Source: Cristatella mucedo (Eukaryota; Bryozoa; Phylactolaemata; Cristatellidae). Taken from it: DNA of 64,000 bases. The notes beneath the pieces were generated by a model, which saw only the letters and a program-made list of their open reading frames with translations, did no database searches and had not been told where the DNA came from. The position numbers and the translations under genes are program-made. The stretch spans positions 2,162,001 through 2,226,000 of the forward strand of contig WPIO01000035.1 of the NCBI GenBank assembly GCA_009760855.2, given 5' to 3'. Below, in pieces: positions 24,819 through 36,104 of this stretch. The number at the start of each line of letters is the position of its first letter. The stretch's first letter is position 1.

Positions 24819-25468
24819 ATTATTCTTGTTACAGAGTCCTGCATTCGGCAATTTTTGCAAACTTAAAGCTGAATGGAGCCTGCTAAGGTACTTAAGCTGT
24901 TCCAGAAAGAAAGGTTTTCAAAATTACTATCCTTAAGTTATGCTATTGGGTTTGAGAGCTGTCATAAGTACTACAGCATAAGAAACTAGGTCCAAAATCA
25001 GAGTAATTTTGAAAGCAAACTGATAGCCACTATGGCTCTTTTGTCAGGACCCATAAGCACATAAAATGTAATTCAAGTGCTCCGAATAATTACTTTTGAG
25101 GTACAAGCAGGTTACAACCAATACCAAATACATACCAATAAAGTTACTAAAATGAAGAGTTGCATTCAGACCAAAGAACTCTCTGTGGAAAACATCAGGG
25201 ATGTAGCAGTACTTCAACATAGTGCACAATTCTAAGCAAATAGCTGCTAACGAGGTTAAACAACTGTGGATTATATGCTCTTGATTTGGTTCTATGCTGT
25301 TAATTCAGTATGAGGGCATAAGGTAGTAACACCACAGATTAAATATAACAGAAGCCGAAGATTGCAGCTACTGCATTGGATGATTACAATGTAGCAGCTT
25401 TTCTTTCAGTTAATAATCAGTGAAGAGCAGTGGCTTTACTACCAGTGATACGGGCATATCCTAAAAAA

Positions 25469-25638
25469 ATACTAGCTGATTTAATGGCATCTTTTTTGTA
25501 TAGCAGCTGGAGAGCCTTAAAGGTTATCATCACTGGTTGAAGTGGCAATAAAGGATCACCCATCGCAGAATTCGAAGCCACGAACTCCGGACCAAGGTGG
25601 TGAAGAGCAACCGCCTTACCCAGGGGTGCCGTCCTGGC
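25469..25638 (-). mobile_element. S1 SINE
   Basis: Reverse complement of S1: ATACTAGCTGATTTAATGGC at the left, GGAGAGCCTTAAAGG, then B box and GCAACCGCCTTACCCAG at the right. The 65-codon plus frame across it is not a gene. Confidence 0.8.
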
Positions 25639-25948
25639 GAAAGAAGCTTGCTATTTGTGGATTGCAGTGCAGCCTGCTGCTTGTGGCAGCAAGTTTGCTA
25701 CATACCGATGTTTTTTTTATTTATTTCGAGCATTGCTAAATCTATCACCTCATTACAAATTCTATAAATTAAGGCAGCTGTTGCGCTCTAGTGCCTCGAT
25801 GTAACAAAAAGGTTGGGTAACTGTCATACTGTCGCATCAGTGTTACAGCCGAGATGTGCAATTAGATTACATTGCAGTGAGATAGACTGGCTAGGCAAAC
25901 AATGGTCACTATTAAAGTGGAAGCAATACAAAGGTTATTCATTCTTAC

Positions 25949-26381
25949 CAAGGTGTTCCAAACATTCATAAAGAAGGAGGAATGATGATGACGTCTTCTT
26001 GGATAAGGATGTTGATCCTGTCAACCACCTAGAATTAATATTTTTCTTAGGAACTGTGCAATTGCTTCGGCCCTCACATTGTGTATCCACCAAACGAGTT
26101 TCATTGCAGACAGTAGGAGTACCAGTGTCCATGCATGTTTCAAAACTTGGGGGAAATAATAGGCAATCATCAGTTTGAGTGTGCAATAGTCCACATGTTG
26201 AAGAACTGGTGCTTGAAACTTTGCCGACACAGTGACCAGATTTGGAGATGTGAATGTACTGAGAATCATCACATGTAGGAGTAAGGTCTTCCTGAAGGAA
26301 TCCTAATCCATCGAAGGTACCAGTGCATGACATTAATGCTAAAAACAGCACCAGAAAAGTGCACAATAAAAAATGGTTTGC
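25949..26381 (-). CDS. Cys-rich secreted lectin-like exon (SUEL/galactose-binding type)
   Basis: An open frame with a hydrophobic leader (LLCTFLVLFLALMSC) followed by a Cys-rich domain of about 110 residues. VDTQCEGRSNCTVPKKN resembles the '..C.G...C.V....' core of SUEL/rhamnose-binding lectins (established family knowledge), and the closing LLLYECL fits the terminal '..V.Y.C' of that fold. Two N-glycosylation sequons (NET, NCT) are present. The exon ends TTG|GTAAGA at 25949 in phase 1. No ATG lies upstream in frame before a stop, so it probably begins at acceptor GGTATCAG (26382) with the start codon in an unseen exon. A possible last exon is 25166-25182 (after CCACAG), giving a quick stop. 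The family call is moderate; the exon itself is likely real. Confidence 0.55.
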
Positions 26382-26522
26382 TGATACCAGAATGTTTACG
26401 CCAAGTAAAAAATACAGTTATGGCACACATCTGTTTAGATCCAGTCACCTAAAACTGGTACTGGATGATTTGTAAATATATATCTAAGAACATACAGTAA
26501 ACATATACATATATATAGTACA

Positions 26523-26523
<1 letters not shown>

Positions 26524-26598
<75 letters not shown>
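26524..26598. repeat. (TA)n microsatellite
   Basis: About 37 uninterrupted TA dinucleotides, just upstream (minus sense) of the lectin-like exon. Confidence 0.97.
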
Positions 26599-26602
<4 letters not shown>

Positions 26603-26874
26603 CTATGCAATAATCTGCACCATCTTTTCTTTGGTTCATCTCTAGTAGGTACTACACTCGGTATGTATTAAAGCTCATTCTATTTTTCAATGATTGGATA
26701 CTGAATGGCTTCTCGACAGCACTGCATCTCATACACACATGTCAGCCACTAAGAAGGTTGAGGGTCTAATGCAATTTGCATGCAAAGAACTTCGAGAATA
26801 CCGTGACCTTTGAAATCAATAACTTAATAACTATTAACCTAGCCATTTGCCATAGCAGGAGATAGCGATGTACC

Positions 26875-27030
26875 TTTAGCATCTTGGCCCAGAGTTTGGC
26901 TCTTCCCTATCGAGGTCGTAGGCAGAGTGAGCCCTGCAACAGGCAATCATTTATTTCCCACTGCAAGCAGTGGTGCTTGCAGAGAAGGCTTTTCTGCTGT
27001 CATTTAAATGAAGTTCTTTCGTCAGCTAAC
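26875..27030 (+). mobile_element. S1 SINE, strongly diverged
   Basis: GAGCCCTGCAACAGGCAATC then TTTATTTCCCACTGCAAGC and AGTGGTGCTTGC resemble the S1 body; the head is hard to recognise. Confidence 0.45.
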
Positions 27031-28030
27031 GTTTTTCACTTTCTACTCCGTGTCCCAAACCGAAAACAATGAACAACTCCTTTCAGCTAATGCATAAACA
27101 GCTGTCCAGAAGCTGCCTTATCCATTGCCAGCTGCATGACTCGATTGGCACAAGTATGACCTTGTTGGCTGCAATATGGCTATTGCTGTTTTTGATAGTC
27201 GGACTGTATATGAACACTTTGGTAGATTCAGATCGGTGGCTAGGACCGATGACCTAAACTCCAGGCGACTAATTCTGCAAGATAAAGTTGATCTCAAACA
27301 CTTTCAACACCCTCACAGCCTCCACTGTTTGCATTCGCAGTTAGATCTCAGATCTCAAAGGAATGACATTAAGATCAACTGGACAGTTAATGAGAAAACC
27401 TTATGGAACACAAAAAGTAAAAAGCTTAACCATCAATTTACTTCCGCCAACATCAACCTTCCCAAGCCAGAAGCAAATACTTCCTTTACTTCAATTTTAA
27501 TCAAATTCCCATTCTGTATTACAGAAATCGTGTCATCTGGTACACGGTAATTTTAGCAATTATTTCCATAATACAACTGGCACCATACCTGCAAAATTTC
27601 CCCATTAGCTGCTTCGTCTTCTCTCAAGGCTCATGAGCATGGCTCCTGCACAACAAGGGTCAGACTCATGATCAAACATGCTCTCACTTTTGCATGGAGT
27701 CAACTCCTATTAAAAGGTAGATTATATGCACGTCAACTAACTTGTAAATTGCATTCACTCTGCTGTATTTGTTCCCTTACACATAAGAATAACTATGAAT
27801 CACAAAACCTAGACACCCATTGACATTGATACTTCCACCCAAAAAGATCACTCTTGGCATGTATGTTGTCAGTAAAATAATATCTGTCTCCACCTTCGAC
27901 TAAATCTTCTATCCAACCTATTCTAACTCGTTGAATGCTACAATACACCGTTAGGCAGTGTTATGGACGACTAAGCTACTCTGGTTTAAGTACAGTGCAT
28001 GCCCTGCTGAGATATGGTTTGATTTCTGAA
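27031..28030. other. Unassigned DNA
   Basis: A 124-codon plus frame (27176-27550) shows no motif I recognise and has no good splice borders. No repeat copy identified. Confidence 0.4.
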
Positions 28031-28039
28031 CATGCTAAC

Positions 28040-28180
28040 TGGTTTGGTCTAGCGGTTAAGGTGCTCGCCCCGACCAAGGTCTTACTGAGTTCGTGGGCTC
28101 GAGCCCACGAGCATATGTGAAGCGCCTGAATAGAGATTAAGTTCTCTTGGGGGCGCTATATAAATGAAAATGAATGAATT
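28040..28180 (+). mobile_element. S2 SINE (reference copy)
   Basis: A tRNA-derived head with A-box-like TGGTCTAGCGGTTAAGG and B-box-like GGGCTCGAGCCC, a short link, then AGCGCCTGAATAGAGATTAA, GTTCTCTTGGGGGCGC and an AATG-rich end. The last part is nearly the LINE A 3' hairpin (GCGCCTAGAAAGAGATTAAG then TTCTCTGAGGGCGC), so S2 is probably mobilised by LINE A. Confidence 0.85.
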
Positions 28181-28529
28181 ATACTAAGCACAGTCTTAAA
28201 TCGTCCTCTATGAGCTTATATATGCTTACAGTATACATGTTATTATCACAAATCAGTTTATGTTTTCCTTGTCTGCATAAGCAGAGTTCCTTGAAAGAGA
28301 TTTCACTCTATTTACATGCTGTAAAACTATATTGCTATTATCATTAAATTTGCCACTACCTTTAGATGAGGCAAAGGCATCTGTAAACATTATCTAACTA
28401 TATAACTTTCTATGCAGGGCAGTCTTGTAAATAAAAGTCATTGCTTGCTGGCTTGCACTGACCAACTGAAATACACCCAGAAAATTTTGAAAATAAAGTG
28501 TAAGTAAAAAAATAAACATATTAATAAAT

Positions 28530-28685
28530 ATTATTCATTTGTAGAGGACCCTAAAAGAAGTTAATCTCGATCCAGGCACTTTATATATGCGACAGGGCTC
28601 GACCCCACGACCTCAGTAAAGTGAACTCACCTTGAACTCGGTTATCATAGGTGAGCACCTCAACCTCTTGGTCGAACCAGGGTAG
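28530..28685 (-). mobile_element. S2 SINE
   Basis: Reverse complement of S2: tail CCCTAAAAGAAGTTAATCTC, B box GGGCTCGACCCCACGACC and A-box side TTGGTCGAACCAG. Confidence 0.8.
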
Positions 28686-29753
28686 CAAGCACTGACCAGT
28701 GTGCACAGAATTTGCAATTTGAGGTCTCCATTTTATTTGAAATTTAGAACACAGAAATCAAATTGCAATTGAAAACTTGATAGACTCACATTTCCCCTAA
28801 ACTTAGAGCATTCAAGAACTCTCTAATAGCGAGCATGAACGTATTCTCATGAAACTTTCTAGCAAACTTTTACGAATACAGAGTCACAATAGTTTCACAA
28901 AATGTAATATAACTTTCGAAGAAAAATGTAAAAGTTAGAGACAGTTCGATCAGCATGTTTAAAGTGACTGAAGGGGTGCATGGCCATTAGTTGCAAATCA
29001 TAAGAGCATTGAAACACAATTGAAGACCCAAACAGGTGACAATGGCAAAAAAAGAGCAAGTTAAAAGAAAGTTAAAAAAAGGTTAAAGGTACCAAGTGCA
29101 CATGGCATTGCATCCAGAAAAAATTATAAATTGCTATAGGTCTTTGTAAAGTATACTCTAAAATAAGGATAATTACTCCAAAGATATCAGCAAAGAACAA
29201 AACAATTTAGACTTGAGGAAATAACCAGTATGCCAGGCTCAAGTTAGCATTAACAATATTTATTCAAAAATATAAAAAATTAACGTTTGAAAGAGGTTTA
29301 GTTTTTAAACTGTCAGCTTCGTGAAATGCATCATGAGTTATCACTAGTAAAAGAATACTTACAATGCTATGCTTACACAATGTCAGTGGCACCATTAAAG
29401 TGAAAACTCCTGGCTTTGCTGGCAAACAAAGACCTCCCAAGCTATAAACCTTGCTGATTTCTTCATAGCAATCATGTGCCAGGCTGCCATTGCCAGCCAT
29501 TTGCAAAACCAATGAAATCCAGGATCGACCTATAGAACCTGGTCCCTACTATAATGTACCAGGTGTGCCTGACCTTTTTCAAGTAAAGATGGGGCACATC
29601 TGCAAAGAAATGGACCTGTATAACACTAGTAGTTTAAACCGTTGGATTGATGACTACCTACTGCATGTGAAACTAGCACATGTGGGCATTGAGTAGGTAG
29701 TCAGTAGCAGAAATTCATAGCTTCGGCTAAGGAGGTAGGTTTGTCTCCTGGAT

Positions 29754-29757
<4 letters not shown>
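28686..29757. other. Unassigned DNA
   Basis: AT-rich, no supportable gene or repeat. The 82-codon minus frame at 29264-29512 lacks motifs. Confidence 0.45.
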
Positions 29758-29810
<53 letters not shown>

Positions 29811-29847
29811 TATATATACACATATATATATATATATATATATATAT
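29758..29847. repeat. (TA)n/(CA)n microsatellite
   Basis: Interrupted TA tract with short CACA inserts, directly abutting the S2 copy at its right. IYIYIY frames across it on both strands are artefacts. Confidence 0.97.
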
Positions 29848-29985
29848 GTACCATTTGTATTGCATCCTAAGAAAAGTTCATCTCTATTCAGGCACTTCAT
29901 ATATGCAATGGTCTCAAACCCATGACCTAGGTCATTAAACACATTCACCTTGACCTTGGACAAGGTGAGCCATGTCTAGGGAATG
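29848..29985 (-). mobile_element. S2 SINE, diverged
   Basis: CATCCTAAGAAAAGTTCATC, TCTATTCAGGCACTTCATAT and TCAAACCCATGACCTAGGTC match the reverse S2 tail and B box. The TA tract at its 3' end may have grown from the SINE tail. Confidence 0.7.
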
Positions 29986-30689
29986 GTCGGTTTAAACTAC
30001 ACAAGCAGCTGTTGGCTTGCCCATACTTACCAACTTTGAAAATTCCAAACCGATTGTAGGGAATAACATGAACAGAGTCAAAATAACTCATTCTTCTGAT
30101 TTTGTTTTATGCTAGCAAAAGACTGCAATAATGACTGAATGTTGAGAAATGTTTGCACTTGATTATTATAAACATTAGCTTATGTGAATGCTTACATAAA
30201 GCCACAAGCAGTTATTGCACAATTGCTTTCTACTAAACAGACCTTTCTACATTGCATAAACCTGTTCTCAAGCATGACCTGCAATGAAACCAGTTCACCA
30301 TTAAGACAACATAGCACTGATATCAATTTTACAACAGGACGAATGCAACGACCTACGGGTCCATCGATCTTTGTAACCTATGCCCCAGTTTATTAAAGCT
30401 CGTGAATTGCCAGGCCAGCCTATACAGTGGTACATGACTCCAAACTTCTGAGTTTTTCGAAATGGGAGCTGTATCTCGGTTGATCTTTGCTTTGGGTTGA
30501 GAGCTAAAATTCGGCTTACAAGACACTTTCAGATACCCCACCACTAGTTGCCACTGTGGACGGCACAGTGAACGCTGCAACATGTGCCCATCCTGTGCTG
30601 TACTTGCTCACTTAGGTTGGTTGCAACAGATTTGCTCTCATGCACAGGAGTAGGAGTCGGTGTGTCAGCGATGCAAGCAAGAGGATGGA
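29986..30689. other. Unassigned DNA
   Basis: No feature recognised. Confidence 0.4.
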
Positions 30690-31132
30690 GGGAGGAACTG
30701 GGTGTGGTTACTCATTCAGGCTGCATCGGTTTCAGCCTGTTTGCGCCCTCAGGTCCTGTGTGGATAATAAATTAGCTGTCCCATTCCTCCGCTTAAAGAC
30801 AGTTGCCGACAGAAGCTTTAGCTCTGCAGGTCCTAGACTGTGGAACTCACTTCCACAATTCTTACGCAACGACACCTCTCCAACTGCCGACTATGGCACA
30901 TCTTTTTCAGCGGTCCTGAACTGCTACTTCTATGCTACTCACTACCTCAACTGTTCTGACTCTGCTACGCTTCCCACTTTCTCTTTGTTGCGTGAGACGA
31001 AGTCTGTTGGCTACCGAATGCGTACCGAAAGCCGCTTAGGCTGTGAGTGCGCTATACAAAACTCTCCTGTATAACACCCACATGGTCTTTATGACTTTGT
31101 GGAGTTACTGACGGAGATACATACATACATAC
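30690..31132 (+). mobile_element. LINE B 3' end (end of RT ORF and tail)
   Basis: The frame from about 30700 encodes a CR1/L2-type C-terminus: RFQPVCALRS, LAVPFLRLKTVADRSFSS, AGPRLWNSLPQFLRND, then SLLRETKSVGYRM. It ends with CTATACAAAACTCTCCTG, CACATGGTCTTTATGACTTT and an (ATAC)n tail. The related human-readable block in CR1/L2 elements is 'GDRSFS.AAPRLWNSLP'. 5'-truncated. Confidence 0.85.
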
Positions 31133-31411
31133 ATATTGGGTATTTAAACATGATGTTTCTAAGAACTAATAAGTCATGATTGTTCAGCATTATGCTCTTA
31201 CATCTATGCAGCTGCTATGGGGAGAGTGGGTTTTCCCAAACTAAAAGAGGGCCGGCTCCAACTAACTAGTTTTGATGCTAGTTTTGATGCGTTCAATATG
31301 CCTAGGTCACAGCTCGACATTACCACAAAAGGACATCAGGACTTGAATGAAATGGACCTAAGCAACCAAGAAGTGGTACAAACTTTTAAAATCAACCATA
31401 CAGTGCACAAT

Positions 31412-31565
31412 GTTAAATAAAAAATATATATAATTCATTTATATAGCACCCCAAGATAACTTAATCTCTATTCAGGCGCTTCACATGTGCCTCGGGGCTC
31501 GAGCCCACGACCTCAGTCAGACCTGGGTCGGGCGAGCACCTTAACCGCTAGACCAAACCAACTCG
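31412..31565 (-). mobile_element. S2 SINE
   Basis: Reverse S2 with a clear tail (AGATAACTTAATCTCTATTC, AGGCGCTTCACATGTG), B box GGGGCTCGAGCCCACGACC and A box CACCTTAACCGCTAGACCA. Confidence 0.88.
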
Positions 31566-31919
31566 GCGTTAAACAGCTTGAAACAAGCAGCAGTAGACTA
31601 ACAGATTGCTTTTAGGTCGGCGAACGATGACGACCTAGAGGGACTACTCTCACCTGCAGATGCTCTTAGACGATGGACAGCATCACCTGGAGCTAGCTCA
31701 GCTGCTGCATACCACTATGGGTGCACTCATCAGCACATTGAGACAGTGTAACCTGTGTTTTCCAAGCATGGCATATTGAAGAAGAGCAGCCAAATGCAAG
31801 CCTTTGCTCAGCCAGCAACCAATAACACACCATCTCAGAGGACACCATGAACATGCCCACTATATGGCAGGCGACTGGAATCAAGTTTTATAAACAGACA
31901 AGTCTGGGCTACCAAATAA

Positions 31920-32515
31920 AGCCACAAGGCCACTGCAGCTGGCTATGAATATGGCTACAAGGCTAGATTGCAAATCCCAGAGGTTTTACCCATGTGTCCT
32001 TTGCTAAAAGAGCTAGGATGGTTGCCTGTTGATCAACAGATATAGGGCAAAGTTCATAGGCAGACCTAACAAGGCAGACCACGGCTTGGCTGCTACATAT
32101 GTCGCTGAACTGGTGCACCAGTTTCAGCCTCCTCGTGCCCTCAGGTCCTGTAAGGACATTAAATTAGCTGTTCCATTCTTCCACTTAAAGATCGTTGGCG
32201 ACAGAAGCTTTAGCTCTGCAGGTCCTAGAATCTGTAATGACCTTCCATGACTCTTAAGCAAAGGCAACTACTCTCATGCTGCAGACTGCGGCACATCCTT
32301 TCAAGCCGGCCTCAGCTGCTACTTCCATGCTACTGGCTACCTTAACTGCTCTCCTGACTCTGCTATGCTTCCCATTTTCTCTTTGTTGCGTGAGATGAAG
32401 TCTGTTGGCTACCGAACCCTTATCGAAAGCTGCTTAGGCTGTGAGTGGGCTATACCAAACTCTCCTGCATAATACCCACATAGTCTTTGTGGCTTTGAGG
32501 AGCTACAGATAAATA
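31920..32515 (+). mobile_element. LINE B 3' part, broken frames
   Basis: Extends further 5' than the 30.7-kb copy: GCTAGGATGGTTGCCTGTTG encodes the '..LGWLPV.Q' block of the RT C-terminal region. Then VHQFQPPRALRS, LAVPFFHLKIVGDRSFSS and the 3' tail at about 32500. Stops and frameshifts throughout. Confidence 0.8.
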
Positions 32516-32584
32516 CAAACAAAAATGATTTTTCCTAATAGTACACAAATATCTATAAGTTGCTAAAAATAGAAGATGTAACAC

Positions 32585-32825
32585 CATGACTGGCTCCTGG
32601 AAGAAGTGAAATTTGATAGTGTGAGTATCTTGGTTTGTGGTTGTTTCGGCTACTCTGGTGTTGAAATTTTGCACCGTATCAATACACTTATGGACTAGCA
32701 TTGTACATCGATCTGGTAAAAATGCTGGGACTCCCAGTGCTTTGGCTCTCATGGGAACGACTAAATTTGACGGCTGGACATAAAGCATACAGCAAAAGCT
32801 TGTAAAGTATCGCTTGCTGGAGCAC
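32585..32825 (-). CDS. Candidate exon of an unrecognised gene
   Basis: Acceptor CAATTTTTACTTACAG is followed by about 80 open codons in a globular-looking frame (SSKRYFTSFCCMLYVQP, VPMRAKALGVPAFLPDRC, VHKCIDTVQNFNTRVAE, then IKFHFFQEP). Donor choice near 32585 (ATG|GTGTTA) is uncertain. Its 3' side borders the LINE B copy. No family recognised; a transposase relic is possible. Confidence 0.3.
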
Positions 32826-33244
32826 CTGTAAGTAAAAATTGAGTCGGCCGAGTCAGTCACCTAACCTATATCCTTAAGAGCATCTTTGGGATACGTTAGA
32901 GCTCTGTCTGAGGTTTGATTTTGCACTTACTAAGACATCAGAAGAGCTGTTTAGCCCACTGCAGCCTTACAGAGGTAATATTACCTCAAGAGAATTGTAA
33001 CAGGTTGCCAGGCTCGATTCCGGCCTATAAGAGAGGTTATTACAAACCATAGAGGACCGACCTGCTATTAAACTATTTCTGTTGTCAATAATATCTTTAC
33101 TGGTGCAAGACGTTAAGCTTTCATTTAGCATGTACTTTGCAAGCAATCCGCGTGTATTTCTGTTTGCTAATTCAAAATCCATCAGCTGGCACCAGGTGAG
33201 CGTCACTATTCCAGGTAGAACAAGCCTTGTGAGAATGAGTGTAT

Positions 33245-33480
33245 GTGCCTATCTCCATCTGTAACTCCACAAAGCAAGAGCTACTAAGTGGGTGTTGGGC
33301 AGGAGAGTTTTCTATAGTGCACACGAAGCCTAAGCGGCTATCGATACGCATACGCTAGCCAACAGACTACATCTTGGCAACAAAGAGAAAGCGAAAACCC
33401 TAGCTGAGTCAGGAGGGCGATCAAAGAAGTGAGTAGTACGGAAGTAACAGCTCGGAAAGGCAGGAAATGATGTACTAAAG
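33245..33480 (-). mobile_element. LINE B 3' end
   Basis: Reverse LINE B tail: CCATCTGTAACTCCACAAAG, TTGGGCAGGAGAGTTTTC, GAAGCCTAAGCGGCTATCG, then GCCAACAGACTACATCTTGG. Truncated. Confidence 0.8.
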
Positions 33481-34074
33481 TGGGCAGGGGGCCGGTAGAT
33501 CAGAGCGTCTTCCAACCGCGGCTTCAACTTCCACCCCGGAAGTTGCAATCAAACAACACAGGCGACGACGGTAAGACACCGGGCGAAGTGCGTCAAATGC
33601 ACAAACATGAATACAATTTCAGACTGGAGCTATTTACCAGCCTTATTCTAAGAATGGTATAAAATCCATGTATGGCCATATTTCGGGATCTCAAAAATCC
33701 TACCGTGGGTGTAGATGTAAAAACTTACTCACTCACTGTCGGTGCAAGCACATTGCGAGCCAAATAAACCAGAACAGAACCAACGCCGGGCAGCATCCAC
33801 ACTGGGAAACTACGTCGGCCTACCAGGCTGTACATGGGTAGTCAAGTGGTAGTCATGCATCTTTACCTAGGATATGCGACGCCATTGCAACGATAATGAT
33901 GCCGCTGAGCCAGCGCATAACGAAGATGGGCATCAGTGAAGGAATTCGGAAGACGGACCCGCTTCCACAACCAGGGAAACTTAAAATGGTTGAATGGAAC
34001 CGCCATAGCGACAGATTAATTCCGGTCGCAGCTGTCGGGTGGCGAGCAAAACTACACGCGACCAGAGAGTATTA
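33481..34074. other. Unassigned DNA
   Basis: No feature recognised. Confidence 0.45.
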
Positions 34075-34955
34075 GCCTAACCCAGATGTTGGCAAACTCC
34101 GGTCTTTAGGCCAGGTCCGGCCTAGCAAGTGCTCCAGTCTGGCCTAGGGGGCCCTAGTTATTTATACATGGATCGGGCCTAATTGAGTTGTCCCGGTATT
34201 CTTCCCCTACACGATAGAGGTACTTTGACATACGAGTATCGCAACACGCGAGTTTTCGAAGCATGAGCAGTCTCTCGGCCAAATTTTGCTTTCAATTGAG
34301 AGCTAACTGTCATTGAGCTTAATTTGCCTTCACGCGTATCGCAGTATGATTCTAGAACTGCGACTTTGCTTTTCGCATGGCTAGGGGCGACAGCCCTTAG
34401 CCGTGACGAATTTTCGCCAGAATGTGTTAACGTAAAGGTTGGCAAAATCCGCCCTTGATGCCAGATAGGCCCTAGCTAGCATTCTCACTCTAGTCCGGCC
34501 TAAAACCACCCCAGTTATTTATTGGTGGATCCGGCCTAATTAATAATTATAATAATAATCGTAGGGTTTGATATAGCACCATGGAGAGAACGCAATCTCT
34601 TTCTAGACACTTTGCATTTGCTGCAAAAGAAGCCCAATCAAATGCTTAGTAATTGAATTGCCGCGACTGTTTTCCACTTCACTACTGCTCGTTGCAGTTC
34701 AAACTGTTGCCCATGTATTTTTTAGAACTGATGTTGGGTGCCTTTATGAATAGAAGGGCATGGCAGGGTTGGGGTGATAAATGTCTACCCCTGTAATTGC
34801 TGAGCGTCAGTTGTGACTTTTGTTTGTTTGTTCGTCTGGCGACGCCCACTCCAGGGGCCAGCAGAGTGGGCGTGGTTTCTACTGACCTAGTGTGCCTTCT
34901 TGACCTCCTGAAATGGCCGAGTAGTCCGCAACCTTTGCCGACCTCTGGCCTAACC
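34075..34955 (-). mobile_element. hAT-type non-autonomous DNA element with perfect 8-bp TSD
   Basis: The element is 34083-34947 (865 bp). It begins CAGATGTTGGCAAACTCCGG and ends in the inverted form of CAGAGGTCGGCAAAGGTTGC, terminal repeats of the classic hAT type (CAG.GGTCGGCAA). The 8 bp on each side are identical, GCCTAACC (34075-34082 and 34948-34955), which is the hAT duplication length. It contains a LINE A/S2-like tail at about 34545-34640 and an 88-codon minus frame (34179-34445) also present in the second copy. KSKVAVLESYCDTREGKL in that frame may be a scrap of a BED-finger transposase N-terminus; this is a guess. No transposase core, so it is non-autonomous. Confidence 0.88.
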
Positions 34956-35254
34956 AAAAGAGACCTAATCAACTCGATGTAACCAATATAAAAGTTGTTT
35001 TCAAATTCAAATAGACTGTGTAATCTCTCTCTGTATTTATTACAATTGACGCGTCAGCTATTCGTGCCCAGCTTTAGTCACATTAAAACGGCGTTTACAA
35101 GTACCTTAATACGGGAAAGCTAACAAACGTACCTTAAGTATGGACAGGCATAAAAAGTTTTCCTCCTACCGAGCTCGCTTAAAAGCTTGCAATATAAAGC
35201 AAGCTTATCACAGCAATAGCTAAATAATGTGACGACGGCGTGTATGACCCTATG

Positions 35255-35400
35255 CATGTTTGCCCTAATCATGTTATTCATCTTGTTTATCAAGCATGAT
35301 ATTACTCACCATTCAATCGAGTTTCCCTTTGCAGCAAATGTAAAGTGCCCAGGAAGAGATAGAGTTCTCTGAGGGCGCTTTATCAAGTGCATAATTATTA
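35255..35400 (+). mobile_element. LINE A 3' end fragment
   Basis: CCTAATCATGTTATTCATCT, CCCTTTGCAGCAAATGTAAA, GAGTTCTCTGAGGGCGCTTT and ATAATTATTATT at the end: a well-preserved plus-sense LINE A tail. Confidence 0.85.
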
Positions 35401-35504
35401 TTTTAATATTTTCAAAGAACGTACTATAATAGATAGCTCATTACAGTAAAACATACAGCACGGAGTGTAGAGGTCGATTGAATGTAGCCCTGGTTTTGCC
35501 GATG

Positions 35505-35600
35505 AGCTAAGGTGTTTCTATTTGACAACTGAAGTCACGGGCACAATACCTGCGGCATTTTTAGTGTCTGGGTGAAGATGAAGTTTTCTTGCGGTGCTAT
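35505..35600 (+). mobile_element. S2-like SINE, very diverged
   Basis: GATGAGCTAAGGTGTTTC resembles the A-box side, and GAAGTTTTCTTGCGGTGCTA resembles the tail. Weak. Confidence 0.35.
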
Positions 35601-35713
35601 ACAAAATCATTTGCATATATAAATACATATATAATGGTTAAAACGGCCTGCTATACAGTGCTAATGAATTACCTTAATGGTTATGAACCCTCGTACGTGA
35701 AGTAATAAAGTAA

Positions 35714-35805
35714 TGCCTGTTCCGGGTCTCGAACCCATGTCATCAATTTTATTAGTCTGTGCACTGAAGTTTTTGGTGCAGTAGCCGACCAAACTAAGCT
35801 AAAAA
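35714..35805 (-). mobile_element. tRNA-like SINE head
   Basis: In minus sense, TTTGGTCGGCTACTGCACC (A-box-like) is followed about 45 bp later by GGGTTCGAGACCCGG (B-box-like with a good T-arm). It lacks the S1 body, and neighbouring bases do not close an acceptor stem, so it is a SINE head rather than a tRNA gene. Confidence 0.45.
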
Positions 35806-36104
35806 AACGTGTATGATGAACGACATTGATTCCGGCGGGCATTTCTAGTGGGAGTCTCACTGAGACACGGTGGACGCACGTGGTCTGCAAACGAGACTCG
35901 GCTTTATTCCTCTCAAAGGACAATCGCGAGATGCGAGCTCTGATGAGAGCTCGATGAGAGTTTGATCAATCGAAATATAACCTGCATTAGTGGCCCGATG
36001 TTGAGCTGCTTCAATGGCTTAACTATTGGCGACGGGTGAGGCACGTGCATTAGAATCAGACGCTTCGCTAATTCCAGCAGAAGCCGCAGGCTCAAGCAAC
36101 ATAT

